A program made the translations under genes and the position numbers. Below the pieces are notes generated by a model. That model was not told the origin of the DNA and made no database searches. It saw only the letters and a list, made by a program, of their open reading frames with translations. This document shows positions 1-32,500 of a DNA stretch of 32,500 nt, piece after piece. Location: positions 110,001 to 142,500 of the forward strand of contig JAPMOS010000096.1 of NCBI GenBank assembly GCA_027972325.1, read 5' to 3'. This DNA is from Paratrimastix pyriformis (Eukaryota > Preaxostyla > Paratrimastigidae). Numbering within the stretch: the first letter of the stretch is position 1; the number at the start of each line of letters is the position of its first letter.

Positions 1-4741
<4,741 letters not shown>

Positions 4742-4967
4742 CTTTCTTCTCCGGTAGTTGCCCCATTGCCCCCGGGCCAACAAGTTTTCCCCCCATTTCT
4801 TCTTCCCAGCACTTTGCCCTCGGCTTAGATCTTCATCGCCCCCCGGACAGAACAGTTCACCAGAGCAAAAGGAGGGAAAGCAAGAGAAAGAGAAAAAAAG
4901 TTCACAGGCTGGCGCAAGAGCCGGGGAGTGGGGGGGAGGATTGGGAGGGAGAGGAAAAGAAAGCGTA
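4742..4967. other. Spacer between the TMEM94-like and methyltransferase-like genes
   Basis: About 226 bp separate the stop of the methyltransferase-like gene (4968) from the candidate TMEM94-like start. On the minus strand it is strongly pyrimidine-rich (about 4860-4960), then purine-rich. It would hold the 3' end of one gene and the 5' end of the next, or an acceptor for an upstream TMEM94 exon. I see no clear polyadenylation or promoter motif. Confidence 0.5.
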
Positions 4968-7453
4968 TTACTCTTTCAAAGTCGCCCTCATCCGGATGAT
5001 GGAGCCTCTCGGGATCTCGACGTGCAGAAGATCGTCGAGCACCTGGCTGAACGAAACACCGGAGTCGACCAGGGGGACGGGTTGAGCCTTTCCTTCTTCG
5101 ATCGTGAGGGTATCGACCTTCATCATTCTCCTGCCCCAGCGTGCCCGATTCTTATGTATGACGTCATCGATGGCACGCAAAATGGTGTTGAGGTTGCCTC
5201 CGCCGCAGTTGGTTTTGCATAAGCACAGCGGGATGTCCACTGTGGCCTCGGCACGGGGTGGGCCAACGGTGACACGGGCTGTGACACTTGTTCGACCAAG
5301 TTGCCACACGAAGGTGAGGTGGTTCACCATGAATGGTTTGTGACTCTCACCTGCGCTGCGGGCGATGGACATGTGCTGGTAGCAGCGGCACTGATCGGAC
5401 AGTCTACTGTCGTAGGCGTCGAAGGAGGGGCCAACGGCGGCATCAGCAGCTGCGGCCACAGCAGCCCTTGCCAGGGCAGCGGCGATCTCAGTTTGAAGGG
5501 CTCTCTCGGCAAAGGGTAGTGGAACTGGAGGCGGTTTTCGTGGGGCATTCTTGGAGTCATCACCGTGGGTCGCCTGCGTCCAAGAGACTGCGATTCCCTT
5601 CGCTTTCTGCAGTAAGTCTTGGCAACAACGTGCGATTTCCGTATCATCAGTCGACGGCGACGGGGGAAGGCAAGACGGATGGGGGTCATAGAGGAACTGG
5701 GTGAAGCCTTGATCGCAGCCAACGAAGTGAAGAGGAAGCAGGGGAACCTCCCAAGCGAATCCCAATTCCTGGGCAACTGGTGGGGCCGGGAGGAAGGGCG
5801 TCAGGTCGTATTGCTTCAAGTACGTATTGTGGTTGATGATGCCGAGGCAGGCATGGCTGATCTTGTCCGGATGACGTGCGCACGACTCCAAGAAGCCACG
5901 AACAGTAGCCGAAAGACGCTTGTCGGGGCCGGGCGGTTGTTTAATTGGGTCGGGGCCGGGCGGTTGCTGAATTGGGTCAGGGAATGGACACTGGAAGAAC
6001 ACAACGGCCCGGTCCGACGGGATCCGGAGAGGATGATGCGCGAAAAATACGTCCAGGTGTGTGGCGTCCACTCCGTTGATGACAGTGAGGTCCTGGCCAT
6101 CGATTTGCTTGGGCTCCCCGCTGCGACCATTGAATTTGGTCACGACGATGGTCGGCCGGCCATAAGACGAACAGAGATCTGACGTCTTGCCGTCATAGAA
6201 CCTGGTCGAAGAAGGAACGGTCAGTTATGATAAGAGGCTGCCATTGACCTGCCATCGACGGCAAAGCGGACGGCTCGGGAGAAGCTCAGGTTCTCCTCGC
6301 CCAGGATGACGATGACGGGCGCTTTCTGCAGGATTTCCCGAAGGCTGCCCTCGATCACCGGCGGCAGCAGTGGCCACGCCGTGTTGGGCAAATAGTCGTA
6401 TTCTCGAGTGAGTTGTTTCAAGCCGATCGTCAGCCCGCCTCGGAATTGTGGTTTGGCGGACGCAGTGGGCTCGGGGTTGGCTGTGCAAAAGGATCAGGAC
6501 AAGGACCGAACTCGTTTTGCGGGGCACAGACAGTCGACGAAACGCATGAACCCGAACGGTTGACCGTCAATGATGAAGGTGACCTTTTCGGCAATAGCAG
6601 CAACGATGTCGGCGGCTACGGCGGCTTTGATGGCCTCCGTTTTGGCGGCGGTGGCGGCGGTGGCGGTGGCGGCGGTGGCGGTGGTGGCGGAGGCGGTGGC
6701 GGCGGCGGCTTTGATGGCGTCGGTTTGGGCGGCAGCAACAGCGGCTGTGGCAGCGGCTGTGGCAGCGGTGGCGGTGGCGGTGGCGGCTGTGGCAGCGAAT
6801 GTGGCAGCGGCGTCGGCAGCGGCCTTGGCAACGGCAGTGGCACGGGCAGCGGCCTCAGAGGCAGCGTCAGCGACGTCGGCAGCGGCCTCAGAGGCAGCAG
6901 CAGTGGCGGAGACGAGGGCAGCAACAGGGGGGACGATTTCCGTAGGTTGGTTGTAGAAGATGAAGGCCGGCCGAGTGGCCACGTCACTGGCCGGAAGGTG
7001 CGGGGTGTTAGCCACAGCCAGCCACACCCCGGGCATGGCAGCAGACCGGAAATTGCGTGCACTGAGGGGCAGGGCGCGCGGGATCAGGCAAGGAACCAAC
7101 AGTGGCCCGAAGCGGTGGACCCAAGTGGTTTTCGGATCAAGTCCACGAGCCTGAATTTCGCTCTGATCATCCCGTTCATCGGACGGTTTGATGACGACAT
7201 GGCAGTGGAAGATCTGCTGGAGATGTTTTGCAATTACGAATGGAACCATTTCGTAGTCGGTACCAAGAGAATGATCAATCTCCGCGTACACACAAACTGG
7301 ACAATGCGTGTGGAAGGCGTTCACAAAGGCTTCGAAGCCACTCCGCACGGTCCACGCCGGTGGGAGATCATAAAATTTCCCCAAGATTTGTGGGGGAAGT
7401 GCGTGGGCGAGAGTACAAGGGACTGGTTTCCGGAAAGTGGAACCGGCCATCAT
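4968..7453 (-). CDS. BMT5-like (DUF2431) Rossmann methyltransferase-domain protein, 3 exons
   Basis: Exons 7453-6532, 6480-6249 and 6201-4968 join in phase (1, then 2) across short introns of 51 and 47 bp with GTCTGT and GTCAAT donors. From ATG 7453 the product is about 795 residues. Residues about 1-200 are unassigned. About 200-300 is an Ala-rich stretch encoded by GCC/GGC repeats. The middle carries the core seen in 25S rRNA m3U methyltransferase BMT5: VIVILGEENLSFSRA (SAM-loop type), then FYDG, PTIVVTKFN, VDATHLD and VVFFQCPFP, where BMT5 has VDA..L and FNFPH. The last about 180 residues (TVDIPL, IDDVIHKNRARWG, VEIPRGSIIRMRA) match nothing I know. The final motif differs from the canonical NFPH, so activity is uncertain. 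TTG 7597 opens the frame earlier, and a TTTTTCTAG acceptor near 7553 could extend the N terminus. Confidence 0.65.
6610..6912. repeat. GGC/GCC-rich coding repeat (Ala-rich linker)
   Basis: Irregular GGCGGTGGC and GGCAGCGGC repeats lie inside exon 1 of the methyltransferase-like gene. They encode a long Ala/Thr-rich stretch on the minus strand and a Gly-rich shadow on the plus strand. The minus strand is taken as coding because it is continuous with the methyltransferase core through in-phase introns. Confidence 0.8.
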
Positions 7454-8467
7454 AGATGGCCGGCTAGCGCGAAAACGAGTCTCTGTGTACCCGGTTTTCA
7501 CATGACCAACCTGGCGGCCCGCGACGGCCGGGTGTCTTGGTGGAAACAAACCTAGAAAAAGCCCGCGGCAAGGGCATTCAAATAAAAGAATGGGCAAAAA
7601 TCGTCACTGTGTACCGTGTTTTCTAAACGGGAAAACAAATGGATTCAAACAAAGAATTTTTTGAAACCGCATCATGGCCAAAAAGCCCGCGGCACGGGGG
7701 TCGTGGACCCCAAACAAGATTTGAAAAAGGCCGGAGCGGCTTCAACCCGCGGTCCATTTTCTCTCTCTTTTTTGAACGCGTCATTTTTCCAGTCGTCGTT
7801 GTTCGCGGGTCTTTGTTTTTCTGGCTAATTCTTTGTTTCCTTTGTGTTTTTTTATCTGGTTCCTGATTCAAGTTGCCAATAGATCGACTGTTTGCTCCTT
7901 TCTTTCGGATGAGATACACTTAGCAGTTTTCACCATTCTCTTGCACTAGATCACCATTTCATTCGCATTTTATCTATTCATACTCACATCCAGTTCACAC
8001 TCAGGTCTCAACTCACTTCGGTCACTTCAGACATTACATTATCCTCATTTCGTCACCACCACTCGGCACCGGAGTCCCACTCACCACACCAAACAAGTAG
8101 TACATCTCATTGCTTCATGTTAGTTCACCAAGCATTTGGATCGGAACACCTTTTCCCGAATGCACATTATTGATCAGCCCACCCACCCGGGCCCAGGGCC
8201 CTCCCACCTTAGTGGCCCACCGTCACGTACTCACCGTGCAAGGTCCGTTCGTTTGCACCAACAATATTTTTTTCCCCCTCTGGTACCAAAATGTGGAAAC
8301 CAGTCCCACAATCAGGCACATCAAAGGTTGTTGATGCCGTTTTTGGAGAGTGAGTGAGTCTGAGAGTCAGAGAGATGATAAAGGGGTGATAAACGTGTTG
8401 GCCCGGGGAATAGGAACAAACGCCGGAGAGAGAGGACAACTTCAAAATCGAAGAGAAAACTCGCTCT
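7454..8467. other. Gene-free spacer upstream of the methyltransferase-like gene
   Basis: No convincing coding. It is AT-richer than its surroundings, especially about 7600-8450, and probably holds the promoter of the methyltransferase-like gene and the 3' untranslated end of the LINE copy. A diverged direct repeat (AAAAAGCCCGCGGCA at about 7556 and 7680, with GTGTACC blocks before each) suggests an old local duplication of about 123 bp. Confidence 0.5.
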
Positions 8468-10620
8468 TTACCCGTCCACCGCGTTGGGGTCTCGGGCCAC
8501 TGCGTCCTCGTCCTCGTCCACGTTGATGCAGGACAGTCCCAGGCTCTTGTGCAGGCGCGTCGCCTCGCGGGCCCATCCCATCTCCATGGCAGTGCTCCAG
8601 CGGGCCAGCGCCGCTGCGATGCGGGCGCGCCAGAACGACTTGCTGAACGAGCGCTCGGCCTTGCGGTGCACCTCCTCGATCATCTCCAGGAAGCGCTCCG
8701 CCTGAGGCCCCATCTGCCCCACGACCGTGAGGCCGAAGGGCCAGAGAGTGCCCTTGTTGGTCTTCCGCCACTCCTCGTAGAGCCTGAACTTGCGGCCCTC
8801 GGCTGCAGCCGGCAGCCTCCCCTCCTTGGCGGCGTCGTCGTTGCTGATGGCCAGCGGCTCAGACACCACCAAGTCGAGGAAGTGGACCCCGTCCCCCACA
8901 AAAGTGAAGGAGATGTCCGGCCGTCTGTGCGCCGCGGCCGCGGCTCGGCGTCGAGGTCGGACCACGGGGCGCGCGGCTTCCCGTAATCCAGCCCCTGCTC
9001 GGCCCTCACCACGCACCCGGGAGTGCGATGGAGGAGCGCGACCAGGATGGACCGGATGTGGTTGTGGCGGGGGTACCACTTCGCTGAGGCCTCCGTGCAG
9101 AGCCTCTCGTGCCCGTCGCCGATGTTCCTTCCGCAGACGGGGCAGGGGACCCTGGCCTGGTCTTTGGTGGCACTGAAGATGCCACGCACACCCGGCATCG
9201 CAGGACCCCCCGCCAGCCTCCGGACCAGCCCCGCGAAGACCACGTCCGACATCCGCAGAAGGGCCGACGGGTACGAGGCCAGTAGGGCAGCTGTGGCTGG
9301 GTTGCTGGCCGAGCGCCTCATCTTCCCTTCGGCCGAGCCGGCATCGACCCGCGCAGCGGCCTCGGCGGTCGCCGCCCCCTGCTTCTCCACCCACAGGGCA
9401 TGCTGGACCTGACCCCCCACTCGGGCCCCCTCCTTGCCGCGGTAGAAACGCGTTGCCGCGCACGGTTGTTGGCGGCCCTCCCACGTGATGTGGAAGGACG
9501 CCAAAGCGGTTTGGAGGGAGCTCTTGAGGAAGGCCGGCCCGTCGAGCCGAGCGAGCGTTGACAGAAGGGTGGCGATCGAGGAGACACCGGGAGTCGAGAG
9601 TTGTTCGGCGACACCGAAGATCCCAATGAGCCCCCCAACCTGCGCGCATGGCGACAAGTCGAGGAGACGCGGGAGCCCCAGCCCACCGGCCTCCAGGGGG
9701 AGCGGGATGATGTCACAGGGCAGGTCCTTGACCCCCAGCCGCTCGAGAACCATGGCGTGGAGGGCGTCGTCGAAGTGGCGGAGGGCCTCGTCCCGGGCTG
9801 GCGAAGGGGTTGTCGTCCGCAGCAGGTAGACCAGCTTTGGAATGACGCACATCCTCACCAGCAAGACGAAGCTCTGGGCCTGCAGCTTGAACAGCTTCCG
9901 TGCGAGCGCCAGGGCGGCCTCCACCTTCGCCCGAACCCAGCCCGCCACATGGGCCTCGGAGCCGAAGGGCACCCCGAGGAGGTCCCCCCCCTCGGCCAGC
10001 GACTTGGTCGGGAGCTGAGCCCCCCCGAACTGGATCGCCACGTGAGGGTCCGAGGCCATGACCCAACACTTGGCGGGGTTCAGGGTGAACCCCAGCGGCG
10101 CAATCGAGTCGACGAAGTGATTGAGGAGCCGCTGGGCGCTGACAGGGTCGCGGGCCATGAGGAGGATATCATCGAAGTACGAGAACAACCGTGGCACGGA
10201 CGTGGCCGGACTGCCAGGGAGGACCACGCGAGGGAAGGCCTCGTCCGGGGCCGCTTCCGCTCTCCGGATCGCGGGGTCCAGCAGCGAGGCAAACAGAGGA
10301 GGGCTGCAAGGGCACCCCTGCCTCAGGCCCCGGGCGTTGGGCACCGCGAAGATCCCGAGAAGAGCAACTCGTCCGCGTAGAGCTGCTCCAGGACCCGGAT
10401 GGGGGCCGGACCCCACCCAATGTGCTTGGCCGCCGCGGTCATGGCCGCCCGGCTGGGCGCTTGGAAGGCGTTGGACAGGTCGAGAGACACGAAGACGAAC
10501 GGGTAGGCCGGCCCCCCGGCTGCGCAGGCCTCGGCGATCGACGCGGCCAGCGTTGCCATAGTGGCGCAGCCCTCGCGAACACCCACTCCAAACTGGAGCG
10601 GGGCGCAGACTAAGTTGAAA
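8468..10620 (-). mobile_element. 5'-truncated LINE (RLE-type non-LTR retrotransposon): RT plus restriction-like endonuclease
   Basis: On the minus strand the reverse transcriptase motifs occur in order. QFGVGVREG and VSLDLSNAF lie near 10590-10470, RGLRQGCPCSPPLF near 10320, LFSYFDDILLM near 10165 and GFTLNPAKC near 10090. After the thumb region comes a cysteine-histidine finger (CPVCGRNIGDGHERLC, near 9130), RHNHIRS, and RPDISF...LDLVVSEP. This is the finger plus PD-(D/E)XK arrangement of R2/NeSL/CRE-type restriction-like endonucleases. The stop is TAA at 8468. The N-terminal DNA-binding fingers and first RT blocks are missing, as expected of a 5'-truncated insertion. The coding parts lie in more than one frame (at least two frame changes), so this copy is dead. 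I found no target-site duplication or poly-A tail by eye. Confidence 0.85.
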
Positions 10621-10791
10621 TTCAAACTCAAATTATTACATTCAAGTCTGTCACTCTCCTGAGTCCTCGCATGCCACACGCGTCCACTAAGCGTGCGAAT
10701 CGCAGATCCGCATTGCCTTCCTCGAATTCCGTGGGAGCGCTCGGTGGAGATAGTCATTGGTCCCTGACTTCCTGGTTCTTCGTCGTGCTCT
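10621..10791. other. Junction region 5' of the LINE copy
   Basis: A short stretch between the LINE 5' break and the upstream RLE relic. It begins with an AT-rich piece (AAATTCAAACTCAAATTATT). No gene is seen. It may be the 3' untranslated end of the upstream relic. Confidence 0.4.
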
Positions 10792-11447
10792 TCATGGGTC
10801 TCGTTTGTTCTTGCCGCTGTCACTCCTGATCGACGGCAATATGACTTCGTTGCTCCGATCGCTTCGACCGGGCAAGATGGAGCTGGTGATGGTGTCGGGG
10901 TGGTGCGTCGTGTCCGCGATCCGTCCGCCGCTCTCTCGGCGGCGCGACCTGGGGGGGCGCGGCTCCTCGCTCTCGCCGGTCTGCCGTCGGTCTTCCGCAT
11001 GCCGCCGCTCATGGTTGCCGCGCACCTCATGTCGAACAGGGCGAGAGTAAGCTCTCCACCAGCTGCGTCTCGATGCGCCGGCAGAGGCTTTGTACATCCA
11101 GCCTGGCCTTGCCCCTCGCTCCAGGCGCCTTTTCCTGGCCTCCGCATTCTCCGGCGGTCGTGGCTCTCTGCCCTTCCTCTGCGGCGCTCCCAGCGGGCTC
11201 AGTGACAGCTCGAGGAGCTCCTGGTACGTCAGGCGCGGCACCATGCCTGTGCTCCCGAAGAGGAGGATGCGATACCGGCACGCTCGCCCGCTCCTGTCGA
11301 TGGAGAGGGGCCTGTACTTCGCGCTCTTGGTCTGGAACGCCTCCTCAAAGTTCGAGGTGACCTGGATCTCCAGGACCTCCAGCCCGCCGTCCGGCCGTTC
11401 CAGGACGATGTCCGGGTGGTCCCTGGCCTCCGGCACCGCGGCAAGGA
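10792..11447 (-). mobile_element. RLE-like nuclease relic of a second retroelement
   Basis: The frame reads HPDIVLERPDGGLEVLEIQV, then KSAKYRPL, RILLFGSTG and a long basic Arg-rich tail ending at TGA 10792. The PD...E-x-QV...K-x4-Y pattern is a PD-(D/E)XK nuclease core like that of the neighbouring LINE, but the sequence differs, so it comes from another family. No reverse transcriptase is seen before it; a GATGACCATGTTGGTGAT satellite replaces it. It looks like the 3' remnant of an older insertion into whose tail region the other LINE landed. Confidence 0.55.
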
Positions 11448-11562
11448 TGGTGATGATGATGACCATGTTGGTGATGATGATCATGTTGGTGATGATGACC
11501 ATGTTGGTGATGATGACCATGTTGGTGATGGTGATGACCATGTTGGTGATGTTGATGAACCA
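11448..11562. repeat. 18-bp minisatellite
   Basis: Tandem units of GATGACCATGTTGGTGAT on the plus strand, about six copies with small variations. Confidence 0.9.
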
Positions 11563-11645
11563 CCACCACCCGATGCTCTTCTGAGCGCCGATCTTCTTCG
11601 TCTGGTGCTGTGCGTCGGGGGCCTGGGTGTGCGGTGGTGCAGCAG

Positions 11646-11752
11646 TACGAAGTGCACCCCAAGATGCCCATGCTGATCGACTCAGGCGCCACTTCCTCCA
11701 GGCGGCCGGTCCGCCCTCGCAACCCGCCCTCGCAACCCGCGCCAGCATCCCC

Positions 11753-11783
<31 letters not shown>

Positions 11784-12095
11784 AAATCCCTCCTTTCCTC
11801 CCGTGCCGCATGTCCAGCGGGTGCCGGCGACGGGGACGGGGACGGGGACGGCGATGCGAATGCCCCGCTGGGCGGTGTCGGCGGCGGGGGGCTTCAGGCG
11901 ATCCGGGTGATCGTCTTCACGGAGTTCCGCAGCAGCGTGGCCCAGATCATGGCCGCCCTGGAGGGTCAGTGGCCCCTGATCACGGCCAGCCCCTTCGCGT
12001 GGGCGCCACCCCCAAGGGGGCGACATGGCGGCATGCAGGGCTTCAACGACCGCAAGCAGCAGGCCCGCACGCGGCTCCTCCTCGCCACCACCACA
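11646..12095 (+). pseudogene. Fragment resembling FANCM/Mph1/Hef-type helicase C-terminal domain
   Basis: The plus strand gives EVHPKMPML (11649 on) and, after a Pro-rich low-complexity stretch with C and CA runs, IRVIVFTEFRSSVAQIMAAL (from about 11901), ASPFAW, GGMQGFNDRKQQ and TRLLLAT. FANCM/Hef proteins show the same order: HPKL, RVIVFTQYRDSV, FxGQ, KGxxQKxQ and LVATxxGEEGLDI. The first two blocks could be exons, because a GTCCGCC donor follows the first and CAG acceptors precede the second. However, the QKxQ-to-LVAT spacing is too short and nothing of GEEGLDI follows. I read it as a decayed gene fragment, though a poorly preserved exon is possible. Confidence 0.45.
11745..11785. repeat. 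C homopolymer and CA run
   Basis: About twenty consecutive C residues followed by a CA dinucleotide run. This is a likely site of length error in sequencing or replication. Confidence 0.95.
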
Positions 12096-13296
12096 ACACC
12101 ACCGCGCCGCTGCACCCTTCGGATAGAGGCGGGCCCCCGGCCGGGAGGAGCCATCATACGGGTCATTCGGCCCGGGCCCCCCTGGAGTGCAACGCATGGC
12201 GCGAAGGCACGAGTAATCTTTCTTCTTGAACTTGTCGCCTGCGCCCTCGCAAATACACAGCATGCTCTCTCCGTGGTGCCCCACCCCACCCCCACCCCCC
12301 ACCCCCCCAAACATGTTTTGCTATTCTCGAAATCCTGTTGTGGACAGCACCAACCACCAGCCGATGGGGTGGGTGCCGCGCATCAAAGAAATCGAAGAAA
12401 AAATCCCCCAACCGGGCCCCACGGTGGGGGGGGCCACAAGGGGGGAAGTGTCAAAAACAAACAAACGAACAAACAACAGCCAAAACACCAGCAACACAGG
12501 CAGGGAGAGAGATGGGAGGAGGTGAACAACAAAGCGAAACGAAAACAACAACAGCTGGGGTGTGTGATGTTGTTGATATATTCTGGGGGGGGGGGGGGGT
12601 GCGTCTGGCTGAGAGACGAGACACCCCCGCCTTGGGAAAAAATAAAAAAGCAGCCAAACAATGGAATCAAAGATGAGAATTCGGGAAACAAAAACAAAAA
12701 CACACAACTCGCAAGAAGATTCTCGCAAAAAAACGAACGACAACAACAACAACAACAACATCAACAACAAGAAGGACAACGGGCAATGAACAAGAGCCGA
12801 ACTCATTGTCCTTTCCATTCCGACCGACAAGATACACACTCCATCATCGGACTGTCGGTGCCAAAAAAACTAGAATCCGGAACCAAGACGACAACAGGGA
12901 ACAAACAGGGGAGAGGCGTGTCGGAGCCGGAGCTGATGATTGAGATTTTCTGTTGCAGTGCGCCCGTCCGACAGCACCCACACCCGCTTCTCCGGTTCCC
13001 GCTCCGGGAGCAAGACCACAGTCAACCAGACCAGGGTCAAACACAGGGTCAAACCAGAAAAACATCATCACACAGACAAATTGACACACACAAAAGAGCG
13101 GTACTCCATTCCGTTCCGCCAGAAGGGGGGGATCTCGCGACCAGCTGTGTGTCTCGCTCGCGCAGCAACTGTGAGTCTCCTCTCGAAAAGGCACTCGATT
13201 CTCCCCACTGAGAAGGCGGGGGCGGGCGGGCTTGGCGCTGGGCGTCACCGCCACCGGTGAGAGTCTCCTCTCGAAAAGGCACTCGATTCTCCCCAC
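12096..13296. other. Low-complexity spacer downstream of the giant gene
   Basis: No gene I can support. It contains a G homopolymer at about 12587-12599, AAC-type triplets at about 12738-12770, A-rich stretches, and at about 13171-13260 a second copy of the last exon of the giant gene. It should include that gene's 3' untranslated region. A segment at about 12950-13050 has some coding look on either strand, but no family could be assigned. Confidence 0.5.
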
Positions 13297-31537
<18,241 letters not shown>

Positions 31538-31557
31538 CTGGGCAGGAGAAAGATATG

Positions 31558-32342
31558 AGAAGAAGGCAGATGTGTAATACGTCACATCACACAAGGCAGT
31601 TGGGATACGAAGCATTCGGCTCCGAAAATCAGGAAATTCAGAAGGCAGAATTCTTCTGGGTGTGAGGCAGTTGGGATCCGAAACACTCACTTCTGCTCCT
31701 GATCCCGAAAATCAGGAAATTCAGAAGGCATGGGTGTGAGGCAGTTGGGATCCGAAACACCACTCACTTCTGCTCCTGATCCCGAAAATCAGGAAATTCA
31801 GAAGGCATGGGTGTGAGGCAGTTGGGATCCGAAACACCACTCACTTCTGCTCCTGATCCCGAAAATCAGGAAATTCAGAAGGCATGGGTGTGAGGCAGTT
31901 GGGATCCGAAACACCACTCACTTCTGCTCCTGATCCCGAAAATCAGGAAATTCAGAAGGCATGGGTGTGAGGCAGTTGGGATCCGAAACACCACTCACTT
32001 CTGCTCCTGATCCCGAAAATCAGGAAATTCAGAAGGCATGGGTGTGAGGCAGTTGGGATCCGAAACACCACTCACTTCTGCTCCTGATCCCGAAAATCAG
32101 GAAATTCAGAAGGCATGGGTGTGAGGCAGTTGGGATCCGAAACACCACTCACTTCTGCTCCTGATCCCGAAAATCAGGAAATTCAGAAGGCATGGGTGTG
32201 AGGCAGTTGGGATCCGAAACACCACTCACTTCTGCTCCTGATCCCGAAAATCAGGAAATTCAGAAGGCATGGGTGTGAGGCAGTTGGGATCCGAAACACC
32301 ACTCACTTCTGCTCCTGATCCCGAAAATCAGGAAATTCAGAA
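31558..32342. repeat. 77-bp minisatellite with an internal hairpin
   Basis: Eight essentially identical 77-bp units run from 31724 to 32339, preceded by two diverged units (about 31558-31640 and 31641-31723). Each unit contains CAGTTGGGATCCGAAA and TCCTGATCCCGAAAATCAGGA, in which TCCTGAT and ATCAGGA form a perfect 7-bp stem around a 7-base loop. It lies just upstream of the first exon of the giant gene seen here, so it is probably intronic. Confidence 0.95.
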
Positions 32343-32417
32343 GAGGAGGAATAATACTGCGAAAAAAGTTTGAGATCATGAGTGGGCCAACAGGCGGCGC
32401 AGACCAGCAAAAGACAC

Positions 32418-32500
32418 AGACAACGAGGCACAGAGGCAGAGACACAGACACAGAGACACAGAGACACAGAGGCAGCAGAGACACAGACACAGAGCCACAG
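32418..32500. repeat. CAGAGACA-type repeat at the right edge
   Basis: Imperfect ACACAGAGACACAGAG repeats. No coding or splice site is supported here. Confidence 0.85.

Noticed and set aside
6413-7555. Plus-strand Gly-rich open frame of 380 codons
   Set aside because: It is the complement of the Ala-rich part of the methyltransferase-like gene, which has homology and in-phase introns on the minus strand.
12870-13052. Possible coding segment on either strand (VLLPEREPEKRVWVLSDG on minus; RPSDSTHTRFSGSRSG on plus)
   Set aside because: It has some coding look and a TTGCAG acceptor on the plus strand, but no family, partner exon or matching phase was found.
11610-13211. 533-codon plus-strand open frame
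   Set aside because: Composition-driven. Only the helicase-like block near 11646-12095 has family resemblance; the rest is Pro/Gln/Asn low complexity.
31558-32342. Possible CRISPR array
   Set aside because: Units are directly abutting 77-bp tandem repeats with no unique spacers, and the context is eukaryotic.
32260-32490. Minus-strand frame with a hydrophobic start as a possible first exon of the giant gene
   Set aside because: It is made of CAGAGACA-type repeat and minisatellite. The GTCTGCG near 32404 is not preceded by plausible coding sequence.

Overview
This is eukaryotic nuclear DNA, probably from a unicellular, GC-rich, intron-rich protist. The evidence is spliced genes on the minus strand, introns full of triplet satellites, relics of LINE-type retroelements, and eukaryotic families (TMEM94, a BMT5-like methyltransferase, filamin repeats, IPT/TIG domains). 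A free-living preaxostylan such as Paratrimastix would fit, but I cannot name the organism from sequence alone.

Layout, left to right. (1) 1-4741, minus strand: ten exons of a TMEM94-type P-type-ATPase-like membrane protein, whose 3' part runs off the left edge. (2) 4968-7453, minus: a three-exon gene with a BMT5-like (DUF2431) Rossmann methyltransferase core, an Ala-rich linker and an unassigned C-terminal region. (3) 7454-8467: gene-free. (4) 8468 to about 10620, minus: a 5'-truncated LINE with reverse transcriptase and a restriction-like endonuclease (RLE). A second RLE-like relic lies at 10792-11447. (5) about 11646-12095, plus: a degraded fragment resembling the FANCM/Hef helicase C-domain. 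(6) 12096-13296: mostly low-complexity DNA. (7) 13297-31537, minus: 24 exons encoding at least about 2430 residues of a giant type I membrane protein. Its order is filamin repeats, 13 bacterial-type Ig-like modules, 7 IPT/TIG domains, one membrane helix and a cytoplasmic tail. Its 5' end lies beyond the window. (8) 31558-32342: a 77-bp hairpin-bearing minisatellite, probably in the next intron upstream.

I built all exon models by hand, requiring reading phase to match across each junction. Two things stand out. All 34 modelled 5' splice sites begin GTC, mostly GTCYGT, instead of the usual GTRAGT. Many introns also carry tandem copies of the adjacent splice site with a piece of exon, as if introns here grow by local duplication at exon edges. 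Most introns of the two large genes are filled with GAT/ATC satellites in either orientation, which create the long His/Ser/Asp/Ile open frames. These are not genes.

The three minus-strand genes show no operon-like functional link. The giant surface protein looks like an adhesion or receptor-type molecule built by exon duplication. The TMEM94 homologue would be an endomembrane ion-transport protein. The methyltransferase-like gene may act on RNA.
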